64,000 nt of DNA, taken from positions 434,001-498,000 of the forward strand of contig JAXGXY010000001.1 in NCBI GenBank assembly GCA_040772545.1, given 5' to 3'. How positions within the stretch are numbered: the first letter of the stretch is position 1; every line of letters starts with the position of its first letter. Source of the stretch: UBA1431 sp002329665 (GTDB lineage Bacteria; Bacillota; Clostridia; Christensenellales; UBA1431). Made by a program: the position numbers and the translations under genes. The notes beneath the pieces are model-generated. The model searched no databases. It saw only the letters and a program-made list of their open reading frames with translations, and had not been told where the DNA came from. Of the stretch, positions 8,560 to 17,647 are shown piece after piece.

Positions 8560-9108
8560 GTGGATCGTGTAGCTATTTTTATTGATGCGGCTTATTGGAT
8601 GAAATTTTGTAGTGCTTGCGGAAAAAGAATTGACTATAATAAATTCGCAGCATTTTTGGCCGACGGCAGAGATATATTAAGAGTATATTATTATGACTGC
8701 TTGCCTTTTCAAGGTAGCATTCCAACCGAGGATGAAAAAAGACGTTTTTCAAGGGCTTCAAAATTCATTAACACTCTCAAAGGTTTCCCTTATTTCGAGG
8801 TGCGTTTAGGGAAGTTGGCTCGAAAAATGAATTCGGAAGGTAAATACGTCTATTCACAAAAACGTGTTGATTTATTATTAGGCTGTGATATGGTAACGCT
8901 AGCAGCAAAACATACTATTACAGATGCTATTTTGGTGGCTGGAGACAGTGATTTTATTGTGCCTGTGCTAATTGCAAAAAACGAAGGGATTCGGGTCACG
9001 CTTCTCGAATGCAGACATGGAGAAACCCGTCCACATGACGAGCTCCTTAAAGCCTGTGATTTAAGAAGACCCTTTTTAATGTCAGATTTTAATAAAATTT
9101 TACAATGA
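8560..9108 (+). CDS. NYN (LabA/DUF88)-domain protein, putative ribonuclease
   Basis: A PIN-like NYN domain: RVAIFIDAAYWM at the N-terminus supplies the first Asp, KRVDLLLGCDMVTLA a second acidic position, and LVAGDSDFIVPVL the GDSDF motif typical of LabA/DUF88 proteins. These are metal-dependent nucleases or NTP-binding proteins; the target here is unknown. I prefer GTG 8560 (7 bases after AGGAGG) over ATG 8554 (1 base after it); the difference is two residues, and the protein is then 182 residues. Codon use is far more AT-rich than in spoIVA, and the gene sits just after the tRNA repeat, so it is probably acquired. Confidence 0.8.
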   Translation: MDRVAIFIDAAYWMKFCSACGKRIDYNKFAAFLADGRDILRVYYYDCLPFQGSIPTEDEKRRFSRASKFINTLKGFPYFEVRLGKLARKMNSEGKYVYSQKRVDLLLGCDMVTLAAKHTITDAILVAGDSDFIVPVLIAKNEGIRVTLLECRHGETRPHDELLKACDLRRPFLMSDFNKILQ

Positions 9109-9125
9109 TTGACAAAAAATAGTAG

Positions 9126-9153
9126 TTGACTATTGGACTTTTTTGCATATAAT
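9126..9153 (+). promoter_or_regulatory. Promoter of the 9160-9283 small RNA
   Basis: TTGACT (9126-9131), 16-base spacer, TATAAT (9148-9153). The expected start near 9160 coincides with the first paired base of the folded RNA downstream. Confidence 0.7.
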
Positions 9154-9159
9154 ATAGAG

Positions 9160-9283
9160 TACAGATAAGCACTGACGTTCTTGCGAGAAGGTCAGGTAAT
9201 AGATTATGGCTCCATAATTCTCATAATTATGGAGCCTTGCCTTATCTGGAAAAGGAGGGTTCTTTAATGGGGCCCTCCTTTTC
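9160..9283 (+). ncRNA. Structured small RNA of unassigned class
   Basis: No coding frame, but a compact fold. A closing stem CAGATAAG (9162-9169) pairs with CTTATCTG (9241-9248). Inside are a hairpin CTGAC...GTCAG (9172-9176 with 9191-9195, inner TTCT/AGAA) and a perfect 12-bp hairpin (9208-9219 with 9225-9236). Together they make a three-way junction, followed directly by a terminator. A promoter ends at 9153. All elements of an independent ~125-nt transcript are therefore present. I do not recognise it as 6S, SRP, tmRNA or a known riboswitch, and no plus-strand gene follows that it could regulate in cis. Confidence 0.6.
9250..9283 (+). terminator. Terminator of the small RNA
   Basis: AAAAGGAGGG (9250-9259) pairs perfectly with CCCTCCTTTT (9273-9282). 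Confidence 0.75.
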
Positions 9284-9311
9284 TTGAAAAATTTTTACAT
9301 CCAAAAATAAG

Positions 9312-9337
9312 AAGTAGGGGCCCGAGGGCCCCTACTT
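9312..9337 (-). terminator. Terminator of the minus-strand lipoprotein unit
   Basis: Perfect inverted repeat AAGTAGGGGCCC (9312-9323) / GGGCCCCTACTT (9326-9337). On the minus strand it is followed by CTTATTTTTGG. Confidence 0.7.
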
Positions 9338-9354
9338 ATCCGCGCGCGAAGCTC

Positions 9355-9510
9355 TTATGCTGCTTTAGTCGTTTCCCCGCCCTGCGATGTCTGCTTCGCT
9401 ACGCTGTTCTTGATCCGATCAAAAATATCGTACACGTAGTTCGCCCCGCGGCTGATCAGGACGCCGGTGATGAGCCGCGGTACGACCGGCACTCGGAAGC
9501 GCTGCCCCAT
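9355..9510 (-). CDS. Small protein of 51 residues, unknown
   Basis: Starts with ATG directly after the stop codon of the lipoprotein gene and ends 18 bases before a terminator, so it looks like the second gene of a two-gene unit. The product begins MGQRFRVPVVPRLITGVLIS, continues with an amphipathic YDIFDRIKNSVAKQ helix and has a polar tail. No family recognised. GC content is higher than its partner. It could also be the tail of a decayed larger gene. Confidence 0.4.
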   Translation of the reverse strand: MGQRFRVPVVPRLITGVLISRGANYVYDIFDRIKNSVAKQTSQGGETTKAA

Positions 9511-9900
9511 TTACGGTCTGCATACCTTACACGGTACATATCCAGATGCTTGAGCTTCTTCTTCTGAGGAAAACCATATTTCATTCTCGGGGTAAATTTT
9601 TTGCGCCCATTGGCAAAACGGATAATGATACTTGTCGCTGTTGATGCTGCCGACATAAACTCTATCTGTTGAAGTATTGTCAATCGATGAAGTAGTGTCA
9701 TCCGGAGGATCATACAAACCCTCCAAATCGTCCTCTATTACGTTGTTCGAATATGGCGTTTCAAAGCTGTCTGTAACCGAATTTTCCGTCGGGCTTGGAA
9801 TCGGAGTAGAGCTGTTTGAGCATGCAACGACGAGAAATAGGGACGCAACGGCGATAAGACTCGGAAAACACAAAAATGTTGGTCCCAACCTTATATTCAT
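9511..9900 (-). CDS. Small lipoprotein with Ada-type zinc-binding-like C-terminus
   Basis: The 129 residues start with a signal sequence ending in the lipobox LVVAC, so the mature protein should be lipid-anchored outside the membrane. A Thr/Ser/Asp-rich linker follows. The last ~45 residues (YVGSINSDKYHYPFCQWAQK, then GYVPCKVCRP) match the pattern of Ada-like metal-binding domains appended to many secreted Firmicute nucleases and surface proteins (YHxxxC...CxxC). I use ATG 9900; a TTG at 9921 would add seven residues without a ribosome site. Function unknown. Confidence 0.65.
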   Translation of the reverse strand: MNIRLGPTFLCFPSLIAVASLFLVVACSNSSTPIPSPTENSVTDSFETPYSNNVIEDDLEGLYDPPDDTTSSIDNTSTDRVYVGSINSDKYHYPFCQWAQKIYPENEIWFSSEEEAQASGYVPCKVCRP

Positions 9901-10320
9901 ACTATAATAGAGCAGAAACAATGAAATGAATCAGTGAATCAATTAGATTTAAGGGCAGACCGCGTGAAAAGGCGTTGTCGCAAACTTATGTGCCGGCAGC
10001 AGGCGCTATGATCGTCCGACTGCAGTCTAACTGGTACTATTACGCGAAAATCGATAAGGACAGCATAGCGGATTCGGGCGATTTTGCACACTGATCGGGA
10101 GACTGGGCGGAGAATACGGGCTTAACCGTATTTTCTAATTCAGGGTGTGGACAGAGAAAGGCTGCTTTATGAAGAAACACAGAGATTATACTTCATGAAG
10201 CAAACCATGACTCCGAAAAACGAACGAGAGTAAATAAAGCTGATTGGGGCCCGGTTTACCCGTACCGTATAACGTCCGCGCAAGGGAAAAAGCGCAATAA
10301 TGCAAACGGAGGATGGACAG
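9901..10320. other. Intergenic region with a decayed coding remnant
   Basis: A frame open from 9930 to the TGA at 10092-10094 encodes a credible but start-less peptide (contains ALSQTYVPAAGAMIVRLQSN and WYYYAKIDKDSIADSGDFAH). It looks like the 3' end of a lost gene. The remainder carries no recognisable site except AACGGAGG ahead of the 10321 gene. Confidence 0.4.
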
Positions 10321-13300
10321 ATGAAAAAAAAGGTGTGCGCATGGCTACTGGTGATAGCTGTTCTCTTATCCTGCGCGGCCGTTTTTCCGGTTCCCGGTCT
10401 TGCGGCCGCATCGGGGGAATGGGTACTTACCGAGGTTGAGGATACAATCCCCGAGGACCATGTGCAGAAATCGGAGGACCCCCCTTATTCCCGCGTATAC
10501 AGCGAGACCTTTCATTACGCACCGTCGGAATATTCTGTAGATTGGGTTTCCGATACCACGGACTACGACGGTAAAAAAACACATGAAGAAGGCACAAACT
10601 CCATCCGCTTCAGCGCGATGCCCCAACGGATACGCCCGGGCGAAACCGTGACCATCACGGCGGCCGTATCCGTCACCAGTTCCGGAGCGGATTTGGACGA
10701 ATCCGGCGATACGCTCGGATATACGGCATGGGCGGAGCTGCCGCAGGAGATACCGGCTCAGGCCATTGCCGAGGGAGAGCACAGGAACGAGTATCTTGTG
10801 CCTTTGTTCGCAAAAAACTTTACATCGTCCCATAAAATCAGCTTCAGCATGCCCGAGGGCGACCCGGGAACCGATTCTGTGCATTTCGATTTCGGGCTGC
10901 CCATGGGCGGTGAGGAGAGGACCTTTTCCACTCGGTACACCTACAAATGGGTTACCGCAGCGGCGCCGACCGCCACCCAGAAGCCGGAAGCTTCCGACGC
11001 CATCGTGCTCAAGGGCGTTGCGCTCAGCGCAGAAGCCAAGCCCATGCGCTGGATGAAGCTGGACGCGCAGGTGTATTATGGGCAGGAACGGTATGACAGC
11101 GCCAAAGAGCCGGATGCTGTCATCCGAAGCGCGACCGACCACGAGGGCCGGTATTCCATAAGCATACCCATACAGGGAAACGATACCGAGCCGGTTGGCA
11201 TACTGCTGACCGGTACGTTCAAATGCGTCTATCCGTTTGACGGCGGGCACGACGCCTTCTATTTCGTCGATATGCAGGATGATTACTCTCAAAGCAGCGA
11301 TAGGCTCGACCTGTCCTCGTGGATCACCGTGAACCCGGAGGTCCACCCGGACGCGGCTAAGGACCAGCCCATCTCCGTTTACCGGCTGCTTTCCTTCTAT
11401 CATCTGGGAGTCGATGGCTGGAGTTTCAGCCTCGATCCCGAGCGTTTCGGTCCGGACCCGGTCTACTATTACAGTACGGACCCGGATCAGCCCGAGCGGT
11501 TGGCGAATTACAGCACGCTGTATACCGCGGCCTTCGACGCGTGGTTCTTCGGTGCCGCGGTGCTAGGTGAAAAGGATAAACTGATCACAAAGCCGCTGCG
11601 CATCGAGGTTCGCTGGCCGTTGGACCCGGCGATCGGTGCCTCCCATTACCATCCTACCGACCATTGCATACGGCTGGAGGAGATCGACAGCCTTCGCGAC
11701 GACAATTCCCGATTCACCATACTGCACGAGTTCGGGCACGCGTTTGACTTGATCACCAACGACGGCGTTTACAGGGCTTATGCGGAATATGATGGTTCCG
11801 GCAACGTCAACCACGGCGGCTACATGAACAACACCACGTCGGATTCGTATATCGAAGGCTTTGCTACTTTCTTTGCCGGAACGGTGCAACTCTACAGCGG
11901 ATATGAAAACCCGGGGACGCTTTGCTCGATCGTGCTCGCGGACCCAGGCCTGTATACCGCGTGGGGACGAAACGGTAAAAACGAGGAGTACGCCATCGCC
12001 ACACTGCTGTACAACACGCACGATCTGGTGGATGACATCGAGGCCTATTGGAGCATACTTGACGTCGACAGAGCCAATTTCTACGAATACTATACAGAAA
12101 TAAAAAACTATCTGGCCGAACGCTCACCGGAAGCGGCGGAACGATTGAGACAGTACGCCATCGACGGCGGGCTGTACCGGATGCCGTTCGGCGGCAACGG
12201 GAGTTACGACTCCGGCGAGCCGTTTCGCGACCTGACGGGCGGTACAAAAGGGCAGCGCGACTCAAACGAGCCGTATGCCGACCTGATGTTCGGCGTGGAT
12301 GAAAACGGGGTCATGGATCCCACAAAGCCCCTGCAGCAATACGACGAAAGCGACCTCGTGGCGGGAGAGGTAAGCGACGCGTCGCGCGTCCGCAAGACCA
12401 TAGAAGACCCGCCGAGCGGCTACCTGTACCTGAGCGGCGAGGCGACCGAGTATCTGCTGGTGGATATCCTGCCCGACGGCGAAGCAGGCAGCCGGACGCT
12501 GCGCGCCGTCGACGGGAATAAGGTCCTGATCGGCCTGCCCGATAAGGAGTTGACCGGCGCGGTAAAGGTGTTGGTGCCCGGCGGTAACGTGATCTATGAA
12601 GGCGATCTGGCCGAGCTGCAACGACGCCAGACAGAAAACGCCGGGCAGGCCGTGCCGCTGGCCGAGGCGCGCATAGATGTTAATGATCTGGCCGCCCCCG
12701 GTACGGAGGCCGCGGCTACCTACGGAAGCGTCGATGCTTCAGGGGTCCTGTCCATTTCCGAAATGAGCCGCGAGGAGCTCGTGCGCCTGTCCGACGGCTA
12801 CGACAAGGACGCGAGCTTCGGGGAGGTCGCAGCCGTGCTGGCGGCAAGGAAAGGCCGATGGAGCGATACGCCTTCCGGTGGGAGGCCTGTACTGCTCTAT
12901 GTTGCCGCGGGCGCGGGAGCCTTGATGATCGCCGCGCTCATACTATTCTTCTTTACGAGGCGAAAGCGTTCCAGTACCGGCCCGCAGCCGCCAGGCGTTT
13001 GCCCGAACTGCGGGGCGAGCCTTTCGGAGGGCGCGAAGTTCTGCACGGGATGCGGCAAAGCCGTGGCAGAGGCACCGGAAAAACCGCCCGCTTGCGCGGG
13101 ATGCGGCGCGGCGTTCGCGCCGAACGCGGGATTCTGCTCCGTCTGCGGGAGGCCCGCATCCACCGCGCCGCCTGAAGTACACGCGCCTTTGCGGTCCCCA
13201 AAGCCCAGGCTTTGGCTTGTCATCGCTGCCGTTGCGGCGGGTGCGGCGGTGCTTTGCGTCGGCGCGCATTTCCTGTTCTTTACCGGAAAACAGGGGTCGG

Positions 13301-14148
13301 CGCAAACGGTCGTCGTATCGTCGGCCGCGCCAACGGCTGGCCAGTCCCAAGCCGTGACCGCACAGCCGACGCCGGTCAATACGGTCGAGATGGTCACAGA
13401 CAAGACCATAAGTATCGATATCGCCTTTGACAGCGGTGAAGGCGTCTATACCGGCGAAGTCAAAAACGGCGTGCCCAACGGACGGGGACGCTTCGAGATG
13501 GTGAAAAGCGATAACGGCAAGACGTGGAGCTATGAGGGACAGTGGGAGGACGGAGAGATCGCCGGCGAGGGGATCATGACGCAGGGGACGCTCGTATTTA
13601 CAGGGAGCTTCAGCGGCGGTCTGCTCAACGGCAATTGCGAGGTTACGGACAACAACGTGCTTCGCTACAAGGGCATGTGTAAGGACGGCAAGCTGCACGG
13701 TCAGGGAACGCTGTATACCAAGAGCGGTATGCTGCTGTTCAAAGGCGCCTTCAAGAACGATATGCTGGTTGAGGACCCGGCCGCCAGAGAAAAGCGCGGC
13801 GAGGTGTTTATGCCCGAGTGTGATGCGATGGACTCCCAGATGTATGCCGCCTGCATGGCCGAGGACAACACGTCTGGTCGTCTTGTGGCGGTTGGGGGGT
13901 TCGTGTTGGGCATGAGCGATCAAACAGCGAACGGAACGGTTATCATTGGCCATATGGGCGAAGACCAATATCCCGTCTGCCTGGTCTACCGCTACGGCGT
14001 GGACGAGGCGAAGATGACCAAGGACGACTGGATCAACGCGTGGGGCGTCGTGACCGGCACGTACGAATACAAGGACGCGGACGGCCTGACGGTCACCTGC
14101 CCGATGGTGGAGGTCGTATACTGGAACAATGAGCAGGAAGGACTATGA
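10321..14148 (+). CDS. Large modular exported protein: metallopeptidase-like domain, two TMs, zinc ribbons, MORN repeats
   Basis: 1275 residues from ATG 10321 (GGAGG eight bases before; an earlier in-frame ATG at 10300 would spoil the signal peptide). Order: signal peptide (about 1-30, KKKVCAWLLVIAVLLS); beta-rich region; a zinc-peptidase-like segment with HEFGH at 469-473 and a downstream EGFATFFAG that could give the third ligand; a region to ~850; TM about 857-880 followed by RRKR; two zinc ribbons from Cys894 (CPNCG...CTGCG, CAGCG...CSVCG); second TM about 963-985; MORN repeats about 1041-1140 (YTGEVKNGVPNGRG, YEGQWEDGEIAGEG, YKGMCKDGKLHGQG); and a C-terminal domain of ~125 residues. The order puts the peptidase outside and the ribbons inside. 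Function unknown; the combination is unusual. Confidence 0.8.
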   Translation: MKKKVCAWLLVIAVLLSCAAVFPVPGLAAASGEWVLTEVEDTIPEDHVQKSEDPPYSRVYSETFHYAPSEYSVDWVSDTTDYDGKKTHEEGTNSIRFSAMPQRIRPGETVTITAAVSVTSSGADLDESGDTLGYTAWAELPQEIPAQAIAEGEHRNEYLVPLFAKNFTSSHKISFSMPEGDPGTDSVHFDFGLPMGGEERTFSTRYTYKWVTAAAPTATQKPEASDAIVLKGVALSAEAKPMRWMKLDAQVYYGQERYDSAKEPDAVIRSATDHEGRYSISIPIQGNDTEPVGILLTGTFKCVYPFDGGHDAFYFVDMQDDYSQSSDRLDLSSWITVNPEVHPDAAKDQPISVYRLLSFYHLGVDGWSFSLDPERFGPDPVYYYSTDPDQPERLANYSTLYTAAFDAWFFGAAVLGEKDKLITKPLRIEVRWPLDPAIGASHYHPTDHCIRLEEIDSLRDDNSRFTILHEFGHAFDLITNDGVYRAYAEYDGSGNVNHGGYMNNTTSDSYIEGFATFFAGTVQLYSGYENPGTLCSIVLADPGLYTAWGRNGKNEEYAIATLLYNTHDLVDDIEAYWSILDVDRANFYEYYTEIKNYLAERSPEAAERLRQYAIDGGLYRMPFGGNGSYDSGEPFRDLTGGTKGQRDSNEPYADLMFGVDENGVMDPTKPLQQYDESDLVAGEVSDASRVRKTIEDPPSGYLYLSGEATEYLLVDILPDGEAGSRTLRAVDGNKVLIGLPDKELTGAVKVLVPGGNVIYEGDLAELQRRQTENAGQAVPLAEARIDVNDLAAPGTEAAATYGSVDASGVLSISEMSREELVRLSDGYDKDASFGEVAAVLAARKGRWSDTPSGGRPVLLYVAAGAGALMIAALILFFFTRRKRSSTGPQPPGVCPNCGASLSEGAKFCTGCGKAVAEAPEKPPACAGCGAAFAPNAGFCSVCGRPASTAPPEVHAPLRSPKPRLWLVIAAVAAGAAVLCVGAHFLFFTGKQGSAQTVVVSSAAPTAGQSQAVTAQPTPVNTVEMVTDKTISIDIAFDSGEGVYTGEVKNGVPNGRGRFEMVKSDNGKTWSYEGQWEDGEIAGEGIMTQGTLVFTGSFSGGLLNGNCEVTDNNVLRYKGMCKDGKLHGQGTLYTKSGMLLFKGAFKNDMLVEDPAAREKRGEVFMPECDAMDSQMYAACMAEDNTSGRLVAVGGFVLGMSDQTANGTVIIGHMGEDQYPVCLVYRYGVDEAKMTKDDWINAWGVVTGTYEYKDADGLTVTCPMVEVVYWNNEQEGL

Positions 14149-14666
14149 CGCGTAAGCATCCAATAGAAACAGATATGTCTTCTCGGCCTTTATCCTGATG
14201 CTGGACTATGCACAAGGAGCGAGGGAAGAGAATGCGCTTTTAGAACTCGAAAGCAAAGTTGCGGGCGGCCAGGAACCGGATTTACTGGCGCGGTATCAGG
14301 CGCTAAGCGGGCAGACATGCAGATAAATCCGTTGATTGGATGCGATGTATCAATTATATCTTTCTTAATACTCTCTTGCCATTATTACACGACAAAACAA
14401 CCGGATTTCTCCGATGGTTTTGTCAACACGCCCAAAGGGTTTGCGGGACTTTTTGATTACGTCGAGATTTTGACAGGTGTGCTAAAAGTGTGCCAACGGG
14501 TTGGAAAATCGAGGAAAAGCGGAGGAAATGTGATGGACGTGTAGTTTATAGGGATTTATGCATCTAGAAATGCTGCCGAAACCGCCCGACTATGCTAAAT
14601 ACTTGGGACATCGCAGGCAAAGGCCCATCCCTGAACGTCAATAGAGGTGACTGCTTTTACCGACGC
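14149..14666. other. Gene-poor stretch with coding remnant and repeat R2
   Basis: A short frame up to the TAA at 14324-14326 gives a helical peptide (FSAFILMLDYAQGAREENAL, then LESKVAGGQEPDLLARYQAL) with an internal ATG at 14198. It looks like the end of a degraded gene. Repeat R2 follows at 14434. No other feature seen before the IS copy at 14667. Confidence 0.4.
14434..14507 (+). repeat. Repeat copy R2
   Basis: Matches R1 from AAAGGGTTTGCGGGACTTTT through GTGTGC(T/C)AAAAGTGTGCCAACGGGTT, with differences concentrated in the middle. The tRNA itself is not duplicated. Confidence 0.6.
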
Positions 14667-16023
14667 GGTACCGTCAAGAAAATTTCGCAAATTGGATTAC
14701 CGCTTGGTGGGCGGCAGCTAACTGATGGCTGAACCGGCCTCTTCTTTTAATATCTCGTCCAGGTGGGTCATGCTCATATACCGCCTGGTACCCCAGGCCT
14801 TGCCGGCAATATATCTGAGCCGGGCACAAACCAGCATCAGGGCGGAATTTCCGTCCGGGAAGGTGCCCACAACGCGGGTCCTTCGGCGTATCTCCCGGTT
14901 CAGCCGTTCTATTACGTTGTTGCTTCGCAGTTTCGACCAGTGGGCGGAGGGGAAGTCCATATACGTCAAGGTTTCAAGGATACCGTTCTCGATCTTTCTT
15001 GCGGCCTCTTTCAGTTTCATCTCGTGTAGTTTGGCTGCTACTGCCGCTGCTTTCTCCCTTGCTGCTCTCTTATCCTCTTGCGCATGTATAGCCTTGAGCA
15101 TCGCGGCCACTTCCTTCATCCTTGACCGCGGCGTAACCGAAAAAACGTTTCTGTAGAAATGAACCGTGCAGCGCTGGAACCGGGCGTCGGGGAAGGTTTC
15201 ATTGACCGCTTCCAGCAGCCCTAGGCATTTGTCCCCGATGAACAGCTGTGTGCCGGTAAGACCCCGTTTCCTGAGCCTCTTGAGGAACTCCTGCCAGCTA
15301 GCCTTGTCCTCTTTCATCCCTCAGAAGCACCGATCACCTCCCGGTAACCGTCCTCATTTACTGCCATGGCGATAAGAATCGCTACGTTCTCGTACGTGCC
15401 GCCCCAGTTGCGCTTGAGATAGATTCCATCGACGTAGACGTAGGGATATTTGCCTTGTAATGGCCGGTTGCGCCATGCTTCGATATGACCATATACCTTC
15501 TGGTTCAGGTGGCTGACCGTCCCGGCCGATACTTTCGTTCCCCAAAGCGCCTCGGTAATGTCCTCCACCCGGCGTACTGAAACACCTGCCAGATACATCT
15601 CGATCAGGGCTTCTTCCACCGAGCTTTCCCTGCGACGGTATCGTTCAATGATGGCCGTTTCAAATGCCACTCCTTTAAGCTTGGGCACTTTCAGTTTCAC
15701 ATCCCCTGAGGTTGTGGTCAAATCGCGTTCATAGTGGCCGGAGCGGTATCCTTTGCGGTTTTCAGTCCGTTCGTACCTGCCTGCGTTAGTCAATTCTGCT
15801 GCTTTTTGTTCCAGCAGGTTATTAAGCGTTTCCTCTACGGTGTGGCGCACTATTTCTTTCAGCTCTTGCTTTATGGCTCCTTCGTTCAGGTGTATAATCT
15901 TATCGGACATGTTCGCAGCCCCTCTCTTGGCGAATGGTGTGACAACTTATTCTACCAAGCGGCTGCGTTCATGTCCCTTGCTTTGACGCATTTCCTAATT
16001 TGCGCAATTTATGATACCTTATC
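14667..16023 (-). mobile_element. IS256-family element, copy 1 (defective)
   Basis: 1357 bp, flanked by the 8-bp direct repeat ACCGACGC (14659-14666 and 16024-16031). The ends are imperfect inverted repeats of 27 bp (18 of 27 positions agree by eye), sharing the inner CGCAAATT core. It is nearly identical to copy 2 at 30291-31648 but one base shorter, because a run of four C in the transposase is reduced to three near 15316. Confidence 0.9.
14718..15910 (-). pseudogene. IS256-family transposase, frameshifted
   Basis: The mutator-type transposase is split into an N-terminal part (15910 down to about 15314) and a C-terminal part (15317 down to 14718). The cause is the single-base loss in a C run; the intact frame is in copy 2. 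Programmed frameshifting is unlikely because the other copy is continuous. Otherwise only a few substitutions separate the copies, so the mutation is recent. Confidence 0.88.
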
Positions 16024-16565
16024 ACCGACGCGATCCATTGTATTAAATTAGGAGGCTAAAAGAATCGATTGAATAATCCGGGGGAATAAAGTATAATAGA
16101 CTTACCGAGTTGCAAAAAAAAACGATACGAATGATTGACAGGCATAAAATTATATTGTATCATAAATATCAGTTGAGAGTACCTTTTTTTGCATAGGCCG
16201 TGTCATCACCGCACGGCCTTTGCGCTTTTTGGAATGTTTTGTGAATATTGCTAGAATGTCCGGGATAATAGGATGTATCACTATAACGTTGGGCTTTACA
16301 TGCGAGGAATGTGATCAAAGAATCGCCGGGATTGAGAGTCAGTTGGTCCGGAAAAATTTTGCATGAGCGTTAAGGGTGCGCGGATAGCTTCAAGAAACCG
16401 ATTGCTGCAGAGTTGTTCTGCATAAATGGGATTGTATTAATACGTAAAATTGGAATACAATGAGGTTATGAACTGATTGGCGAAGGATGCGGCATATCGA
16501 TATTTTTTGCCGGACGAATTGTATTGAAAAACATGTCGGACCCATCTGTTAAGGGGAGTGAAAAC
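16024..16565. other. AT-rich intergenic region
   Basis: No coding frame recognised. Contains the terminator-like hairpin at 16195-16219 and, before the next gene, TAAGGGGAGTG as a ribosome site. Confidence 0.5.
16195..16230 (+). terminator. Terminator-like hairpin
   Basis: AGGCCGTG (16195-16202) pairs with CACGGCCT (16212-16219), followed by TTGCGCTTTTT. The gene it served may have been lost at the IS insertion. Confidence 0.5.
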
Positions 16566-17531
16566 GTGAAAACAGGAGCCGTCATTGTTGCGGCAGGAAC
16601 GTCTTCTGTCGTTGGCGACTTCAAGCCTATGCTCAGAATAGGGAAAATATCCATGGTTCAACGGATTATCGCCAATTTTAAACAGGCAGGCGTTTTCCCT
16701 ATCATCCTTGTAACGGGCTATCGGGGCGAGGAACTGGAAAAGCATGTATCAAAAACCGGCGTTATCTGTGTCCGGAACGACGATTACGCAAACACCCATA
16801 TGTTTGATTCGGCAAAAATTGGTTTTGCGTTTATTGCCGACAAGTGTGACAGGACTTTTTTTACTCCGGTGGATATTCCGCTTTTTACAGTGCGAACCAT
16901 CATGAAACTCATGCGTTCGAAGGCTTCCGTCGCAAAGCCGGCCTGTAATGGGCAGGACGGCCATCCCATCCTCATATCCTGCTCGGTTCTGCCTGCGATA
17001 ATGTCGGACGGATACGGTGATAGCCTGGAGGAGGCGATCGCCAATTGCTGCCTCAACTCGGAGATTGTCGAAGTCGGTGACGAAGGCATATTACAGGACG
17101 CGGACACACCAAGGGATTTGCGGCAACTTATTGAAAGGCACAACCAGCAGCTTCTGCGCCCCTCCCTTGAGATTTCCCTCATGTGTGAAAACAAGCTATT
17201 TGATGAAAACGGCGCCTTGCTGCTGCATATGATAGAATTTACGGGCACGGTAAAGGGCGCATGCGAAAAAATGCAGATTTCCTACAGCAAGGCATGGGGG
17301 TTCCTTTCTACCTTGGAAGAGAATCTCGGGTTTGCCCTGATAGAAAGGCAATCCGGCGGACAGTATGGCGGCAGCAGCCAACTGACGCCTGAGGGACGCG
17401 ATCTGCTTGAGCGGTACGAGCGATTTGCTGACAGGGTAAAGCAGTTTGCCGATGAATACTTTGACGAGTGTTTTAGAGACGCCCAAACAGATCCTGGCCG
17501 CAGGGTTGGGGATAATTCCAGTATAAAATAA
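16566..17531 (+). CDS. MobA-like nucleotidyltransferase fused to ModE-like HTH
   Basis: 321 residues from GTG 16566, which follows GGGGAG; upstream in-frame starts lack a ribosome site. Residues 1-190 are a MobA/MocA-type NTP transferase (VIVAAGTSSVVGDFKPML, then FFTPVDIPLF and a GHPILIS segment), a fold that attaches CMP or GMP to molybdopterin. The canonical GxSxRxG loop is altered, since the Arg is replaced in GTSSVVG. The last ~110 residues form a ModE N-terminal-type winged helix (MIEFTGTVKGACEKMQISYS, KAWGFLSTLEENLGFALIER). A cofactor-maturation enzyme with a built-in DNA-binding domain is plausible, but enzymatic activity is uncertain. It lies alone, 18 kb from the molybdoenzyme cluster. 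Confidence 0.75.
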   Translation: MKTGAVIVAAGTSSVVGDFKPMLRIGKISMVQRIIANFKQAGVFPIILVTGYRGEELEKHVSKTGVICVRNDDYANTHMFDSAKIGFAFIADKCDRTFFTPVDIPLFTVRTIMKLMRSKASVAKPACNGQDGHPILISCSVLPAIMSDGYGDSLEEAIANCCLNSEIVEVGDEGILQDADTPRDLRQLIERHNQQLLRPSLEISLMCENKLFDENGALLLHMIEFTGTVKGACEKMQISYSKAWGFLSTLEENLGFALIERQSGGQYGGSSQLTPEGRDLLERYERFADRVKQFADEYFDECFRDAQTDPGRRVGDNSSIK

Positions 17532-17584
17532 AAACGATATTTAAGGCAATTCCTGAGATAACCAAAAGGAATTGATAGTTTATG

Positions 17585-17628
17585 AAAAAGGCACTTCCCT
17601 ATGCCATTCATGGTGTTGGGGAAGTGCC
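17585..17628 (-). terminator. Terminator of the acd-etfBA operon (bidirectional hairpin)
   Basis: GGCACTTCCC (17590-17599) pairs with GGGAAGTGCC (17619-17628). On the minus strand the stem is followed by TTTTTC, just past the etfA stop. Confidence 0.8.
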
Positions 17629-17647
17629 GAAAATCTTTGACTGATAA

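Noticed and set aside
8384..14510. Intact prophage or integrative element after tRNA-Pro
   Set aside because: No integrase, terminase, relaxase or structural gene is present; only short repeats and decayed fragments remain.
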